Below are positions 32,961-44,513 of a stretch of DNA of 64,000 nucleotides, piece by piece. Made by a program: the position numbers and the translations under genes. The DNA comes from Coleophoma eucalyptorum. Its lineage: Eukaryota > Ascomycota > Leotiomycetes > Helotiales > Dermateaceae. Location: positions 209,536 to 273,535 of the forward strand of contig JALRME010000043.1 of NCBI GenBank assembly GCA_026120035.1. Direction: 5' to 3'. How positions within the stretch are numbered: position 1 is the stretch's first letter; each line of letters starts with the position of its first letter. The notes beneath the pieces are model-generated. The model was not told the origin of the DNA. It saw only the letters and a list, made by a program, of their open reading frames with translations, and searched no databases.

Positions 32961-33949
32961 TTATCCGGCAAGATTGCCAGCTGCTGCCAGCGAAATCTCC
33001 GGACACCATTGGGTTATCTCATCTATTTTAGTAGGAGCAAATTTGTGTACTTTGTGATAACCTAGAGGTTCTTTTTGCTGGTCAACATGCCAGTCAAACT
33101 CACAAGCAAACTGTAGAGACTCCTTTGCCTTGGGTAGGTGAGCACCGCGCGCGTCCATCTTCCGCGAGAACCAGGCATCTTCGCCACCAAAGGTCCACGC
33201 TCCCGATTTGGTCTCCTCTTCCCAATTGTTGTCTTTCAGGATATCCAGAATCATGGTCCGGTTGCGTAGCGAGAGTCCCCCGTTGTACCAAGCGTCTGTC
33301 GCATGTAGAGGCGCGCCAACCCAGTCCCATTCAAGGAAGTCGTCGACGGTGCGGTGGGCGTTAGCACATAAGATGGCATCCGCCTGGAATATGAGCACGT
33401 GCTGAGCTGGCGCCAGGTTTTCCCACAACCACGGACGAGACAGGTAAATATTCACTCCGTCGCGGGAGGTGAGGTTGAACTCATCGGGGATGGTGCGTAC
33501 CTGGATCCGTCCATCTTCGACAGCACGCGACCAGATGGCTGATGCTGATGGAGATTTGGGATCGAAATGTTGAGCGATGGTGTCCTGGGTCGAATAAAAG
33601 ATGATAGGCCAGTCTGGGCCCAATACAGTGTGGTAGTGCAAGATAAGAGGGATGAGTCGGGGCGTGTACTGGGTGTCCGTTATAACGGCGACTTTGTTCG
33701 TGATTTGGCCGTAAACATTCTTGCTTGGTGCGGTGGGTGCTTCTTTTGAAGTAGTAGGTACAACGACGGAGGGTGCGAAAGCGAGAACGTTCTTCTATTA
33801 AACGTGCCACAAAGGACGGGTCAGTCTGCCAACATATACGAGGAGCAGATTAATCAATCAATTATGCTTACATTTAACTTCAATACCCAGACGAATCCAA
33901 GCAACGCCAGCGCGATTACCATAACGCGCTTCGACACGCCATAGTCCAT
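32961..33949 (-). CDS. Type II membrane glycosyltransferase-like protein (DUF5672)
   Basis: Two exons, 33872-33949 and 32961-33794, give 303 residues. Residues 1-26 are a short cytosolic tail plus a membrane anchor (RVMVIALALLGFVWVLKL), as in Golgi glycosyltransferases. The rest has the DUF5672 pattern: KVAVITDTQYTPRLIPLI, PDWPIIFYST, HVLIFQADAILC (a D-x-D-like segment in the place of the metal site), FLEWDWVGAPL, WYNGGLSLRNR and FGGEDAWFSR. The family is annotated as glycosyltransferase-like, with donor and acceptor unknown. It lies 627 bp from the UDP-glucose dehydrogenase gene on the same strand and belongs to a group of five glycan genes up to 44.5 kb. Confidence 0.9.
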
Positions 33950-34576
33950 AATGAAAGAAAGTTCTATGGTGGTCGAGTTGGACGAAAATCAAAAAAAAGG
34001 TGCTCAAGAAAACAGAGCCTCGGAGGATATCCAAGTGCAGGGAGGGGGTTTCTTATCAGCCCCCTATTGTGTGGAGTCTCATACTAATCTTACGGTAGGG
34101 GTGTGGGCGAGTAGCGGTTGGGACAGGCTCACGCTGATACTGGGCTTAGAAGTAAGGTTGACTGAGTCCGCATAGGAGGATTCCCTTCTCGTATTGACCT
34201 GATAAGTCCGTCACCCAGTTTCTTAGAGAGGCAAGACTCGAGGAACTCTATCTCCGCCACTGCCGCACGTAGGATCCTAACGAGCACAGTCGCATTATTC
34301 GCGATACCGATGTCCTCGCACTGTTCTACCCCGTAATGCTGTGCATGGGCACTAGAAAATCGCACACTGAATCATGTTTTATCGTGGGATGAACCTTAAA
34401 ATAGCTGGGGTTCTTGAAATCCACTGCTCGTCTTCTAAAATATGGCAAGGCGAGTGACCATGTACGATTATAGCTAACAGTATAGTGCCCGATTTCAAAC
34501 CCAGAATACTATGAAATCCCTTTCCAAGTGCTCAGTATTAATTATACATCATTCTATACATAATAAAAATCTTTAA
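33950..34576. other. Intergenic between DUF5672 gene and UGDH
   Basis: Promoter of the DUF5672 gene and 3' end of the dehydrogenase gene. No other gene; frames here are short and uncharacteristic. Confidence 0.4.
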
Positions 34577-36293
34577 TCATGCCGCTCTCAAGGTACTGGC
34601 TTTTCCAATACCCTCCACTCTGAAGCCCATTTCTTCCAGCTTAACCTCGTCAATCACGTTTCGTCCGTCGAATACATACATGGGCTTCCGCATGACGGTA
34701 GCCACATGAGCCCAGTCAACTTTTCCAGCTACAGGCTTCGTTTCTTTACTCTGTATATAGCCCTCTAGGGACCCCACAGCGGCCAGCGGAGTGCGAGGGG
34801 GTGTCGATGCGTCCACCTGGGGTAGCGGCTTAGCCTTGGTTTTGTTGCTGAACTCGTCCCATTCCGTGACAATCACCACAGCATGTGCACCAGCACAGGC
34901 TTCATGTGCACTCCGGTAGATAGTGACTCGTTCGTGGAGCAACTGAATATCTGGACTAGTTGATTCCAGCTCGTACCAAACATTCTCATCAGGGGCCTTG
35001 GGGTCGTAAATGGCGATTGAGCCGCCTTCAGACACGAGGTCATTGACGATGCTGATAGCTGCACTCTCTCTGACATCTCCAGTATCCTTCTTGAACGCAA
35101 ATCCCAAGATTGCAATACGCTTGTTTGCAAGTGAATGATGGAGACATTCCACGATCCGACGAGAAAATCGATCTTTCTGATATTCGTTGATGTCATTGAT
35201 AGAGCGCCAGTAGTCCGCCACCTGTGGAAGGTGTAGAGATTCAGCAATGTATGCGAGACTGAGAATGTCCTTCTTCAAACATGATCCGCCAAATCCAACT
35301 GAGGCACCGAGCATTTTAGGACCAATCCGAGAATCAAGCCCACATGCGTAGGATACTTCAGAAACATCGGCTCCGGTGACTTCGCAGATAGCACTCAGAG
35401 CATTGATGCTGCTGATACGTTGTGCAAGAATGCAGTTAGCTGCAAGCTTAGCTAGTTCTGAAGACCATAGATTCATTGTGATAATGCGGTCTCGTGGTAC
35501 CCATGTCGCGTAAATGTCAACCAGAGACTCGGCCGCACTGAGTCCCTCCAAGGTGTTCAGAGAACCGATAATGATTCTGTCTGGGGAGAGAAGGTTCTTG
35601 ATGGCTGTGCCTTCCGCCAGAAATTCTGGGTTGGACAGAATCTCAAAATTCACACCTGGGCGGCAGTTCGCGGCGAGGATTTCTCTCATCCGCTCAGCAG
35701 TGCGAACTGGCACGGTACTCTTCTCAACAATGATCTTATCATCCTCTGCAACTTCCGCAATTTTTCGGATGGCAGCTTCAACATAGGACATCTCGGACTG
35801 TCGTCCCCGGCCACGGCCGATTATCTTGGTCGGTGTGTTAACACTGACAAATATGCAATCCGCCTCTTTAATCGCTTTTTCAACATTGGTGGAGAAAAAG
35901 AGGTTTGGTTGGCGTCCTTCTATGATCCGGTCCCGCGCAGATTGAACAACTTCCAAAAGACTAGGCTCATGGATGGGTAGGTCATCCGATTGCCATGCTT
36001 GTATGCGCTTCTCGCTCAAATCCACAATCGTCACTTCGATATCGGGATTTTTGCTTGCTATGACGGAGCAGGTTGGTCCGCCCTGGAAGAAACAATAAGT
36101 CTGGGCTCATATTGAGGGGTCAAGAGGGATTGGAAATTGAAAAAGTACTTGCTACATAGCCAGCTCCGATACAACATATCTTCTTGATTACGCTGTGCGG
36201 CCGCACTGGAAGAATTCCGGATGCTCGTTTGCTCGACTCAATCGGAGTATCAGATCGCAAGAGCTGGATAGCCTCAACCTGAACAGCCTCCAT
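34577..36293 (-). CDS. ugdA: UDP-glucose 6-dehydrogenase
   Basis: Two exons, 36153-36293 and 34577-36082, give 548 residues. The NAD-binding motif is split by the intron (CCIGAGYV then GGPTCSVIA). Further family motifs are VNTPTK, VEKSTVPVRTAE, NPEFLAEGTA, the catalytic GFGGSCLKKD (Cys near residue 315) and GFAFKKDTGDVRES, then a C-terminal UDP-binding region ending MYVFDGRNVID. It oxidises UDP-glucose twice with NAD+ to UDP-glucuronate in the cytosol, the precursor of glucuronate and xylose in glycans. An N-terminal extension of about 37 residues precedes the Rossmann fold. The intron needs a GC donor (GTA/GCAAGT), the canonical form of rare GC-AG introns. The gene is divergent from the transporter at 37596 with 1.3 kb between them. 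Confidence 0.96.
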
Positions 36294-37595
36294 TTTACTG
36301 ATACTGATGGGAAGCAGATAATCGTAGTGGTATGGCAGCGAGGAAGGGAACGATAACAGCAATGGGGGCTTAAAAACTGGAGTAGTCGGGGTGCGACCTA
36401 TTGTTATCTTCCAAATGAAATTTGGCGGCGATATCAATGGCAACTGTTAGGGATGATGAGAGTCCAGAACGGGTAGATCATTTGTGGTAACACATTGTTT
36501 TACCGTAGTAAATTGTAATGCTGCAGGTTATTTAAAAAAGGCACAAGGGTGCATGAGCCCACAATATTAAGACAAAGTGCTTCGGGTGTAAGTACTGATC
36601 TGTAGTGCCAGTACTAATCCGCTTAGAAAGTAGTATTGTGTTATATCCATTGCACCCAGTACCAAGTCCTGTATCCTGAATGGTTCGACATCCCGGGCCA
36701 TGGCTGTACAAACCAAGCAATGATCGAGTGTCCCGACGAGGGTCACCTGTCCAGAGAAGGTTCAAGGGCATGCGAGGATGTGAATCCAGCTTTTGCCTGG
36801 ATGCGAGACACCGGGATGGCAACCCACCACCACCCGAGCTTGGAGGGGTTTGACTTCCAACTAGGGAGGTGGTACTTAATGTGAGAAGAGATAACCTTAT
36901 AGTGGCTGAAGACCTTACTTTACGGTACAATGCTACATAGAGCATGCGGCGTGCAGCATAAAGCGCCTGCCGTACGCCATACGGAGTATTGAGACTTCGG
37001 ACATGAGACGGAAACGCACCTACCTATCTCGTTTACTGGGGTGTAATCGACAACCATGGCATGGGTGAGCAGCTCTCCCTCACCACTCACTGCCAGATGG
37101 TTACTGTCACCGTGTCCCTTGAAGAAATCTTTTCTCACTTTCTCAAATCACGATCCACACCCCGCAAGCTGCCCCTTTTTTTAAACCTTCCTTGATGGAG
37201 TATACTGTTCGGTCCTCAGCCGTTTGTGGCGTGATACGCGCTCTGTCGTATCCCAGCCCAGCCCATCCCATCGCATCCCATCCTCCATCCTAGCGAGGGC
37301 ATCTTAGGCCTGCGGATTACAGGCCCACTTTATTATATATCTTTACTGCATGTCACATCTACCAGGTCCGGTACCTCTTTATCTACATCATCGACCGGTC
37401 TTACCACCTCCGTCCTCTCCGTGACATCGCCCCATCACTGTCGTTTTCGTCTCTATCGCCGCCGTCTTGATCGTCACCAATACAATACCAACACCAACAC
37501 CAACACCACCAGTCCTTCTCACTCCCTTGAGAATTATGCAGATTGGCTGAAGAGGGGATCCGATTCTTTCTGTGCTTAAACTAGTAGCTTTCAAC
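36294..37595. promoter_or_regulatory. Divergent upstream region of UGDH and nucleotide-sugar transporter
   Basis: A 1.3-kb space between two divergent starts of related function. Near 37250-37290 it holds a run of C-rich pentamers (CCCAGCCCAGCCCATCCCAT type). Near 37485-37510 lies an (ACCAAC)n repeat in what is probably the transporter 5' leader. Whether the two genes share regulation is an inference from position. Short frames here are not supported. Confidence 0.4.
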
Positions 37596-38797
37596 ATGAC
37601 TGCAACCGACTGTGTGGATATTGAGAAGGAGGCTACTTCCTCGAACTCGTCAGAATATGGTCTTCGAACATCACTGGCAAGTGAGAATGATGATCTCGAA
37701 GCCCTCAAACACCACGAGGCAGTGGAGTGGAAAGATCCGCCTCCCAGTCCTCTGGAATACAGTGTTCCTCTGCGAACCAAGTTTCTGGCCTTGGGACTTT
37801 ACTTCCTCCTCAACCTGACTCTTACCATCCACTCTAAAGTGCTACTAGGAAGGGTACATGCGACATTCCGAACTCATCAGCTGGAGCGTGTATGCTAATC
37901 ATAGTGAATAGTTTGCGTTTCCCTATCTCTTGACCACCATTCACACCGGTGTAACTGCGGCGGGGTGTTATGTGCTCATGTTGCGAGGGCACATTACTTT
38001 GACCAGACAAAGTACCAAGGACAACTTGATTCTGGTGGCTTTCTCAACACTATTCACCATTAATATTGCCATATCGAACGTTTCTCTGTAAGTTCTCCAA
38101 CGCCCCCGGGAAAGTAGAAGAAGCTGACAGACTGGGCGTTAGATCTCTGGTTTCTGTCGCATTCCATCAAATTGTTCGGTCAACGGTGCCCATCTTCACT
38201 TGCATCATCTATCGACTTTACATGAACCGATCTTACTCGGTTCAAACCTATCTAACTTTTATTCCCATCACACTGGGCGTGTTCCTGGTAACTTATGGCG
38301 ACTATTACTTCACCATTTTTGGATTTTCCCTCACGGTATTGGGAACGATTCTCGCTGCAGTAAAAACGGTTACTTCAAACCGTCTTATGACGGGAAACCT
38401 TGCGCTACCAGCGCTTGAGATATTATTGCGGATGACACCGCTGGCAGCTTTGCAATCGCTACTCTACGCTTATCTTACCGGCGAGGTCTCCAAATTTTAC
38501 GAACTTGTTCTAGCTGATCAGTTCTCCGCAATGCAGTCATTCGCGATCTTCTGCAACGCGTTTATAGCATTTTTACTGAACGTCTCATCGTTCCACACCA
38601 ACAAGGTCGCTGGGGCGCTTACTATTTCGGTGTGTGCAAATGTCAAGCAGGTGGCCACGGTTCTGCTGGGCATCTTGGTTTTCGATGTCAAGGTTGGGCT
38701 CTTGAATGGAGCCGGGATGATAATTACAATGATCGGCGCAGCATGGTATAGCAAAGTGGAGCTGAATAAGAAAAGAGCACCACCGCCTAAGATTTAG
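37596..38797 (+). CDS. Nucleotide-sugar transporter-like protein (TPT/DMT superfamily)
   Basis: Three exons, 37596-37853, 37912-38087 and 38143-38797, give 362 residues. After a hydrophilic N-terminus of about 65 residues come about ten membrane helices: FLALGLYFLLNLTLTIHSK, PYLLTTIHTGVTAAGCYVL, VAFSTLFTINIAISNVSL and so on to NGAGMIITMIGAAWYSKVE. The TPT signatures VSVAFHQIVRSTVPIF and NVSSFHTNKVAGALTISV are present. This group exchanges nucleotide sugars or sugar phosphates across Golgi or ER membranes; the exact cargo cannot be told. A basic C-terminus (KKRAPPPK) may serve ER/Golgi retention. Its place between UDP-glucose dehydrogenase and two glycosyltransferase genes makes UDP-glucuronate or UDP-glucose a reasonable guess. 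Confidence 0.93.
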
Positions 38798-39811
38798 AGG
38801 AGGCAGAAATATAAATAAACCCTATCGGGAATAGTAGATACGTAGTAAATACGCATAATGGATTAATTCTTGGCTCTCCTCGAATTGGAAGTACATCCCA
38901 CTGGTCACGCAATGGCAGGCAGCCAGCTGGCACTTCCAAGCTTTCTTGTGGCGGCGAGTAGCTATCGCCTAGCAAGCCCCAAACGTTGACGAGCCGCCGA
39001 CTAGCGAGCATGATAGGAAGTCGGGGAATCCGCCCCGGCCCCAATTGCTCGGAGCCGTCTTTAGCAAGGGGGCACCACCCTACCTTACCCAAATTGAGGG
39101 GCGGATACGAACCTACTTTCTGTTCTGCAGCGAACCGATGAGTGAGATGGCAGGGGCTACGCGAGCAAGGAACATAGGACGACGGCGAGATGGTCATCCT
39201 GAGCCGTGCCCAGCCGTTTGAGTGTCATTTAAGAGTCTCCCTTGAAATACGTGTCATTCGAGAGTGAGTTCCATTCGAGATTGCCTGCCCTACTTTAGGA
39301 CCTTTTCATACTTTACATAAAACCTCTACGACTGGAGGAAGGTGCAGCATGCATGACAGTTTGTGCTTTTGGGGTGATTTCCCACTTCGCCCACATCGCA
39401 AGGGGGGAGAGTGATGGGCAGAAGGATAATAGATTTGGTCAGCCATAATTGCCTTTGTCACCCCGTCGCCCCAACTTAGAATATAAGGTTACCGAGATTA
39501 TTATTCTTATGAAATCTGTCTCACCTGGTCACATCTTGCCGAGACCGTTCAGCTCTGCAGCGGAGATCTGGGCTTCCATAGTTTAGGCCTTGGTCGACAA
39601 CCAAAACTCGCTCGACAGGGGAAATGCTACTACTGTGCCTGGCTCCGAGACAAAAAAATATGGTCCCGCCCTCCGATCGAGATAAGAACTTCCAAATCAA
39701 ATAAAGATTTATTACATCATTCACCATTAAAGCCCTCTTGACCGTCCAGAGATTTTGCTCCGGCTTTGACCTATGGTTCAAAATATCTATGTACGGAATG
39801 TAGCTCGCATC
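38798..39811. other. Intergenic, no gene seen
   Basis: Contains the transporter 3' end and the promoter of the next gene. Minus-strand frames at 38787-39197 and 39521-39781 are unsupported. Confidence 0.4.
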
Positions 39812-41355
39812 ATGATGCGTGGCAGAGTTGTTTTAGGAGCTGTGCTTGCCAGCTTCTTGGGATTGTTGGTGTTCAATAGCTTCCTTTCTACAGTGGTATG
39901 CCATCTGCTTCGCGGCACTCCGTTGACGAGTCTCAGCTAATACATGAGAAGGCCACTCCCCAATCCTCACTTCACTTTCTCGTTCCGGCGACAAGCAGCA
40001 ATCACAATCTATGTAAACTCCTCCTTTCAGCTGCGATCTTGCGATATCCTCCCCCGATCCTCATTAACTGGGGAGCGTTGGAAGACAAACAAAATGCCTA
40101 CGTCCAGCATCTTGCCAAGGTGGAGACCATCTTGAAGTATCTCGATACACTGGTAGCCAAGGGGAAGAGAGACGACTTAGCGCTCATTGTCGATGGTTTC
40201 GATGTTCACTTCCAGCTCCCGCCCGAGGTGATGCTACAGAGATATTTTGATGCCAACGAAGAGGCGCAACGGCGCATTGACTTACAGGTGGGAGCAGAAA
40301 CGGCCATGAGCCACGGTCTCCGGCAATCCGTCATTTTTGGGCATGATAAACTCTGCTGGCCCATAGATGGCCGGCGACCAGCGTGCTGGATGGTACCGTT
40401 GGCATCCGACCCTCCATTTGCCTTTGGTCCCGACACTGACCACGCGGGCATGGAAAGAGCCAAGGCGCGATGGCTGAATTCCGGAACCATCATGGGACCC
40501 GTGGGAGACGTTCAGGAAGTCTTTCAAGCGACTCTGGCTCTGATCCAGAAGAAGCACGTGACAGATTCGGATCAGTTCTATTTTGCCAATATTTTTGCCA
40601 ATCAGGAATATTCGCGACGACTGTTACAGCCCGAGGGCTTTGGAGTGGCGATGAACCGGACTGATTTGGACTGGCCAGAGCTTGAACCCAACCAGATCAC
40701 AGAGAAGGGCATTGGAATTGACTATGAAGGACTTCTCTACCAAACCATGGCGTTTTTCCACCAATCCCTTACCTGGATAAAGTTTGATGGGGCAGAAACA
40801 CCAGGATCACCATTGTCGAAAACTCCTCGCCTAAGCACCACGAAATATCATCAAAAGGTTCTTCCCAAAGATATTGAAATCTCGCGACCTCCATTTGCAG
40901 TGGTCAACGAAAAGAAGGCTCGCGGGTGGAGAAAGGTCGTATCTTCGGAGGCGGGCAAGGATGAGGAACAGCGACTTCCAACCCATCTATCGTGGAAAGA
41001 TATCAACCTGGGAATTAACGTTGCCAGCAACAATATCTTCCCTCTGCTACATTTCACCGGCGAGAAAGAGTACCGGGATACTTGGTGGCCCCGAATGTGG
41101 TACTACCCTTATGCAGAGGCCTTGCTCAAGGCATCAGCAGGACTCAAGAGAAGTCCTATTTCCAAACGCGCGATTGGAGGCAAGATATGGTGGCCTGCAG
41201 AGGTGGTGACCGAAGAAGAGACGCTTGCCTCGTCCAATGATGGCGACAAGGTTGGGGCGTTCGCTGACCACGGCGCCTTCTTGTCCTGGGAGGCGCTTTG
41301 CCGAACCCAAGAGCCCCTATTGTTTCCAAAGAAGGAGGTCAAGGAGGAAGCATAA
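39812..41355 (+). CDS. Type II membrane glycosyltransferase, PLOD-GT-like (paralogue A)
   Basis: Two exons, 39812-39895 and 39952-41355, give 495 residues; the upstream start is chosen because exon 1 supplies a membrane anchor (RVVLGAVLASFLGLLVFNSFL). The luminal part begins LHFLVPATSSNHNLCKLLLS, then YPPPILINWG, and the probable metal and donor site LALIVDGFDVHFQLPPE. WLNSGTIMGPV and DSDQFYFANIF follow, as in glycosyltransferases related to the N-terminal GT domain of lysyl hydroxylases. A late segment (HFTGEKEYRDTWWPRMWYYPYAEALL) is shared with the gene at 42823. The two are diverged tandem paralogues. Golgi location is expected. The sugar and acceptor are unknown. Confidence 0.87.
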
Positions 41356-42822
41356 TTAATAATAGTAATTAATCGGACCAGGGAAATAGAAATTCTTCAG
41401 CTACATAATTGAGCTTAATCGCGATAGGTACAGTATTCAGTGCCATACAGTATCTTGGAGGCTGCTCATCTTAACCCCAACCCTGACCCGCCAAATGGGG
41501 CTTGGACAGGCCCAACACTGTGCCCCTCCAGCTGTAAGAAGCAAATGTCCGGAGGTCGAGACTGCTCGTGTGTCCTGGTGACATTCCACTCCGCCAAGGT
41601 CCCATGGCGCCCAGCGGCCAAGCTTCTAAAGTGCCCTGCGTTCAGGGTGCTACGATGCCATGGGGCCAAATGAGTCCGGTGGCTGGTTCTGTCATCCAAT
41701 GACCGAAACATCGCGGATGCCACTGCCTGGTCTCAGGCGGTTGGCTGATTTATCGTCCTGGAGTAATCTGCGAGATGGGATAGATAACGATAAATCAGAG
41801 TCTCAGCTTAAACCTTGATTGAACCCTGAGACATCCCTAGTGCACGATAAGATTAGATTACCTTGCACATTACCGTATTCGGGGGCCGTATAACGTTCGC
41901 TTTACTCTCGTACAGTACCCGACTCGATTTGTACGTATAGTGCCGTAGAAATCAAATCCGATGAGACCCCAGTAAATCGTAAATTAATCCTACCGAGCCA
42001 GCAATCCAGAGCGCCAAGCCACGTACTGCATTCCTCAGTGGATTGTGTTCCTTCTTTTACGAACAAAAACCACTTACTTCTTCATTTCCGATTGCCTTGC
42101 GAAGTTGCGAGCGACACACGCCAAGTTCTGGATGGATACGAATAGGCAAAAACTGAGGCTGACAACGTTACTTGGCGCAAAGTTGGCCATGTTGCTCTCG
42201 TAATCCCACTTCGCATTGCATGCCTGGCGGCCGCAAATGTTTTCCAATCAAACTGGCCCTCTCTATTCCGGATTATCCGCCCAGAGACATTGAACCAACA
42301 GCACCGCAATATTGTCCATCCGAGACTAGGGTGGTTTTGTCAGGGGGATGCAGTCGGACGGGCGTGAGGACGCGTGGCTGCATGGGCTTTTAGACAGCAA
42401 AGTGTAATCGTATTGTAATGGTGTGTGTGTGTTAGGCCATGCAGATATACGACGGGAACATCATCGAATTGTATTCCCGCGTCAGACATGGCTCGGTTTC
42501 CCCCCTCCTCCTCCTTACCCCGATGAGACACTAGGTGGGAAAAAGAAAAGAATAGGAGAGAAAGGGAGGGAGGGATATGCCCAGAAGAAATCCCAAGGCG
42601 ATCTCCGGGGTCAATCACAGGCCTGGCAAATCTTCTGTGCCTCTCTTTCGTCGGTAGGTACACCGACCTTGAACCTAGTTCAGCCCCTCTTTATTTTATC
42701 GCTTTTTATCTATTTCGCTGATGGAGTAGTGAACTAACTAAGCAAGCTACCTACCACTCACTGTCTTTTACCCTTCGTTTTCGTGACCGTGGATCAGGTT
42801 GTTAGATCAGAGTTGCGTGATC
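41356..42822. other. Intergenic upstream of paralogue B
   Basis: No supported gene. It includes a (GT)n run near 42420-42430 and a purine/pyrimidine-rich stretch at 42535-42580 that may be promoter. Frames at 41440-41723 and 42082-42663 are short and overlap in both strands. Confidence 0.4.
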
Positions 42823-44513
42823 ATGAAAATTTCTTTGACTAGGATCACCAACAGCTACCAGCAGGTGCCTCGGTCTGAGAAGAGCGATTCGAACAACAAT
42901 GTACGGATTTGGGCCCAGCGAAAGGTGCTGCTTCCTGTGGCGGCATTGTTCATTGTGATCCTGCTTTTCGTATCTAGTCAACACAGCTCAAGCTCGAATG
43001 TGAGTTGCCTTTTCCTGTCCGACTTATCGTCCTGCAGTAAAGTATCGCCATCTGACTGATAGTGGCTGTATTGTAGATCCAGACCTTTCGCAATGCCAGT
43101 AGTATCAACGCACAGTATTTCCATGTCTTGATTCCCGCCAATTCCGGCGACGTAGATCTCTGCAGTACGGTTGTCAGCGCCGCCGTGCTCAACTACCCAC
43201 CGCCAGTTCTTGTAAACTGGGGCGACAATTCTACCACTCGTGCCCCTCTTGCTAAGATTACTGGTGTGTCGGAGTATCTGAAACATTTTTCAGAGGGCCG
43301 TGACAATGACATAGTATTAATCGTTGAAGGTTACGATATCCTGTTCCAATTGCGACCCGAACTGCTCCTCGAGCGCTACTTCACGGAGAATGCCAAAGCT
43401 GATGCCAGAATCGTGGAACGGCTCGGTGCAAAGGCAGTAGAGGATTTGGGGATCAAGCAAAAGGTCATCTTTTCGGCACAGAAAAGCTGCGCGCCAGCGA
43501 ATTCTAATGAGCCGGCCTGTTACGCTGTTCCCGAGAGCACTTTGCCCAAGCATGTGTATGGGCGGCAGACCGACTCCAAAGGCAGCAATGAGAAAAATCC
43601 GGATGAGAAATTGCGTCCACGATATCTGAATTCCGGCCTAGTGATGGGGGACATGAAGAGCGTGAAAAGGCTCTTTTCCCAGGCTCTGAATGAGACGGAC
43701 AAGGATCCAGAATTTGTTAGTGATCAAAGCATCTTCGCCAAAATCTTTGGAGAGCAGGAATTCCAACGGGAGGTTATCCGTACGAAATATCTGACGGAAT
43801 ACCAGCGGAGGTGGAGTGAAGTTCGTAGATACTTTGGATATTCGGAATCCAGCATACTTGATCCACTTCCCGACCAAGTACGAATGGAAGCTGCTGAAGG
43901 AGCACCATTTGAGTTTGGAATTGGCTTGGATTATGAGGGTCTATTGGGACATCCGAGATCTTCTGCCGAGTATGATTCGGCGTGGGTCAAGTTCAGTGAC
44001 TCGGAAACCCTCAACGACGCATCCCACAAGTTGGGTGTTGTTCCCCGGAAAGTTGTCTCAATCTCTGAGGATGTCTCTCGGTCTCTGGAACCATTCTGGT
44101 CTCGAAACCCAGAAACTAGTAATCTGCCAAGTGGTTCCGATTCTGACTGGCGCCGCGTTCCACTGTACACGAATATGTGGACCGGTTCAGTTCCAGCTAC
44201 TGTTCTTCACAATTCTCGGGTTGATAATGTGAAAGAAGCAAGAGAGGCGATCTGGAGTCAACTGTGGTATCAGCCTCATGTCAGGACCATGCTTGATGCT
44301 TATATCAACGAGCCTTATCGGGAGATCGCGGTATTGGCGGACGAGGAAACAGAAACCGCATACTGGGGTCTCACCGATGTGAAGTGGTACATAAAGACTA
44401 CGCAAAAAGAACATGAGTCTATTGGATGGAATGAGCTATGTCGGGATGATCAGGCAGAAGAAATCTTCAAGGATGGAAAAGGGGCTTGGCAACCGCCAAG
44501 ACGTAACTACTAA
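42823..44513 (+). CDS. Type II membrane glycosyltransferase, PLOD-GT-like (paralogue B)
   Basis: Two exons, 42823-42999 and 43077-44513, give 537 residues. The N-terminus has about 35 cytosolic residues and one membrane helix (VLLPVAALFIVILLFVSS), a type II topology. The luminal domain parallels paralogue A: YFHVLIPANSGDVDLCSTVV, YPPPVLVNWG, IVLIVEGYDILFQLRPE, RYLNSGLVMGD and VSDQSIFAKIFGEQEF, then LWYQPHVRTMLDAYI. Here Asp of the D-G-F-D segment is Glu (EGYD), so the first acidic ligand is changed though still acidic. Exon 1 ends at the same topological point as in paralogue A, which supports tandem duplication. Substrate unknown. Confidence 0.87.
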
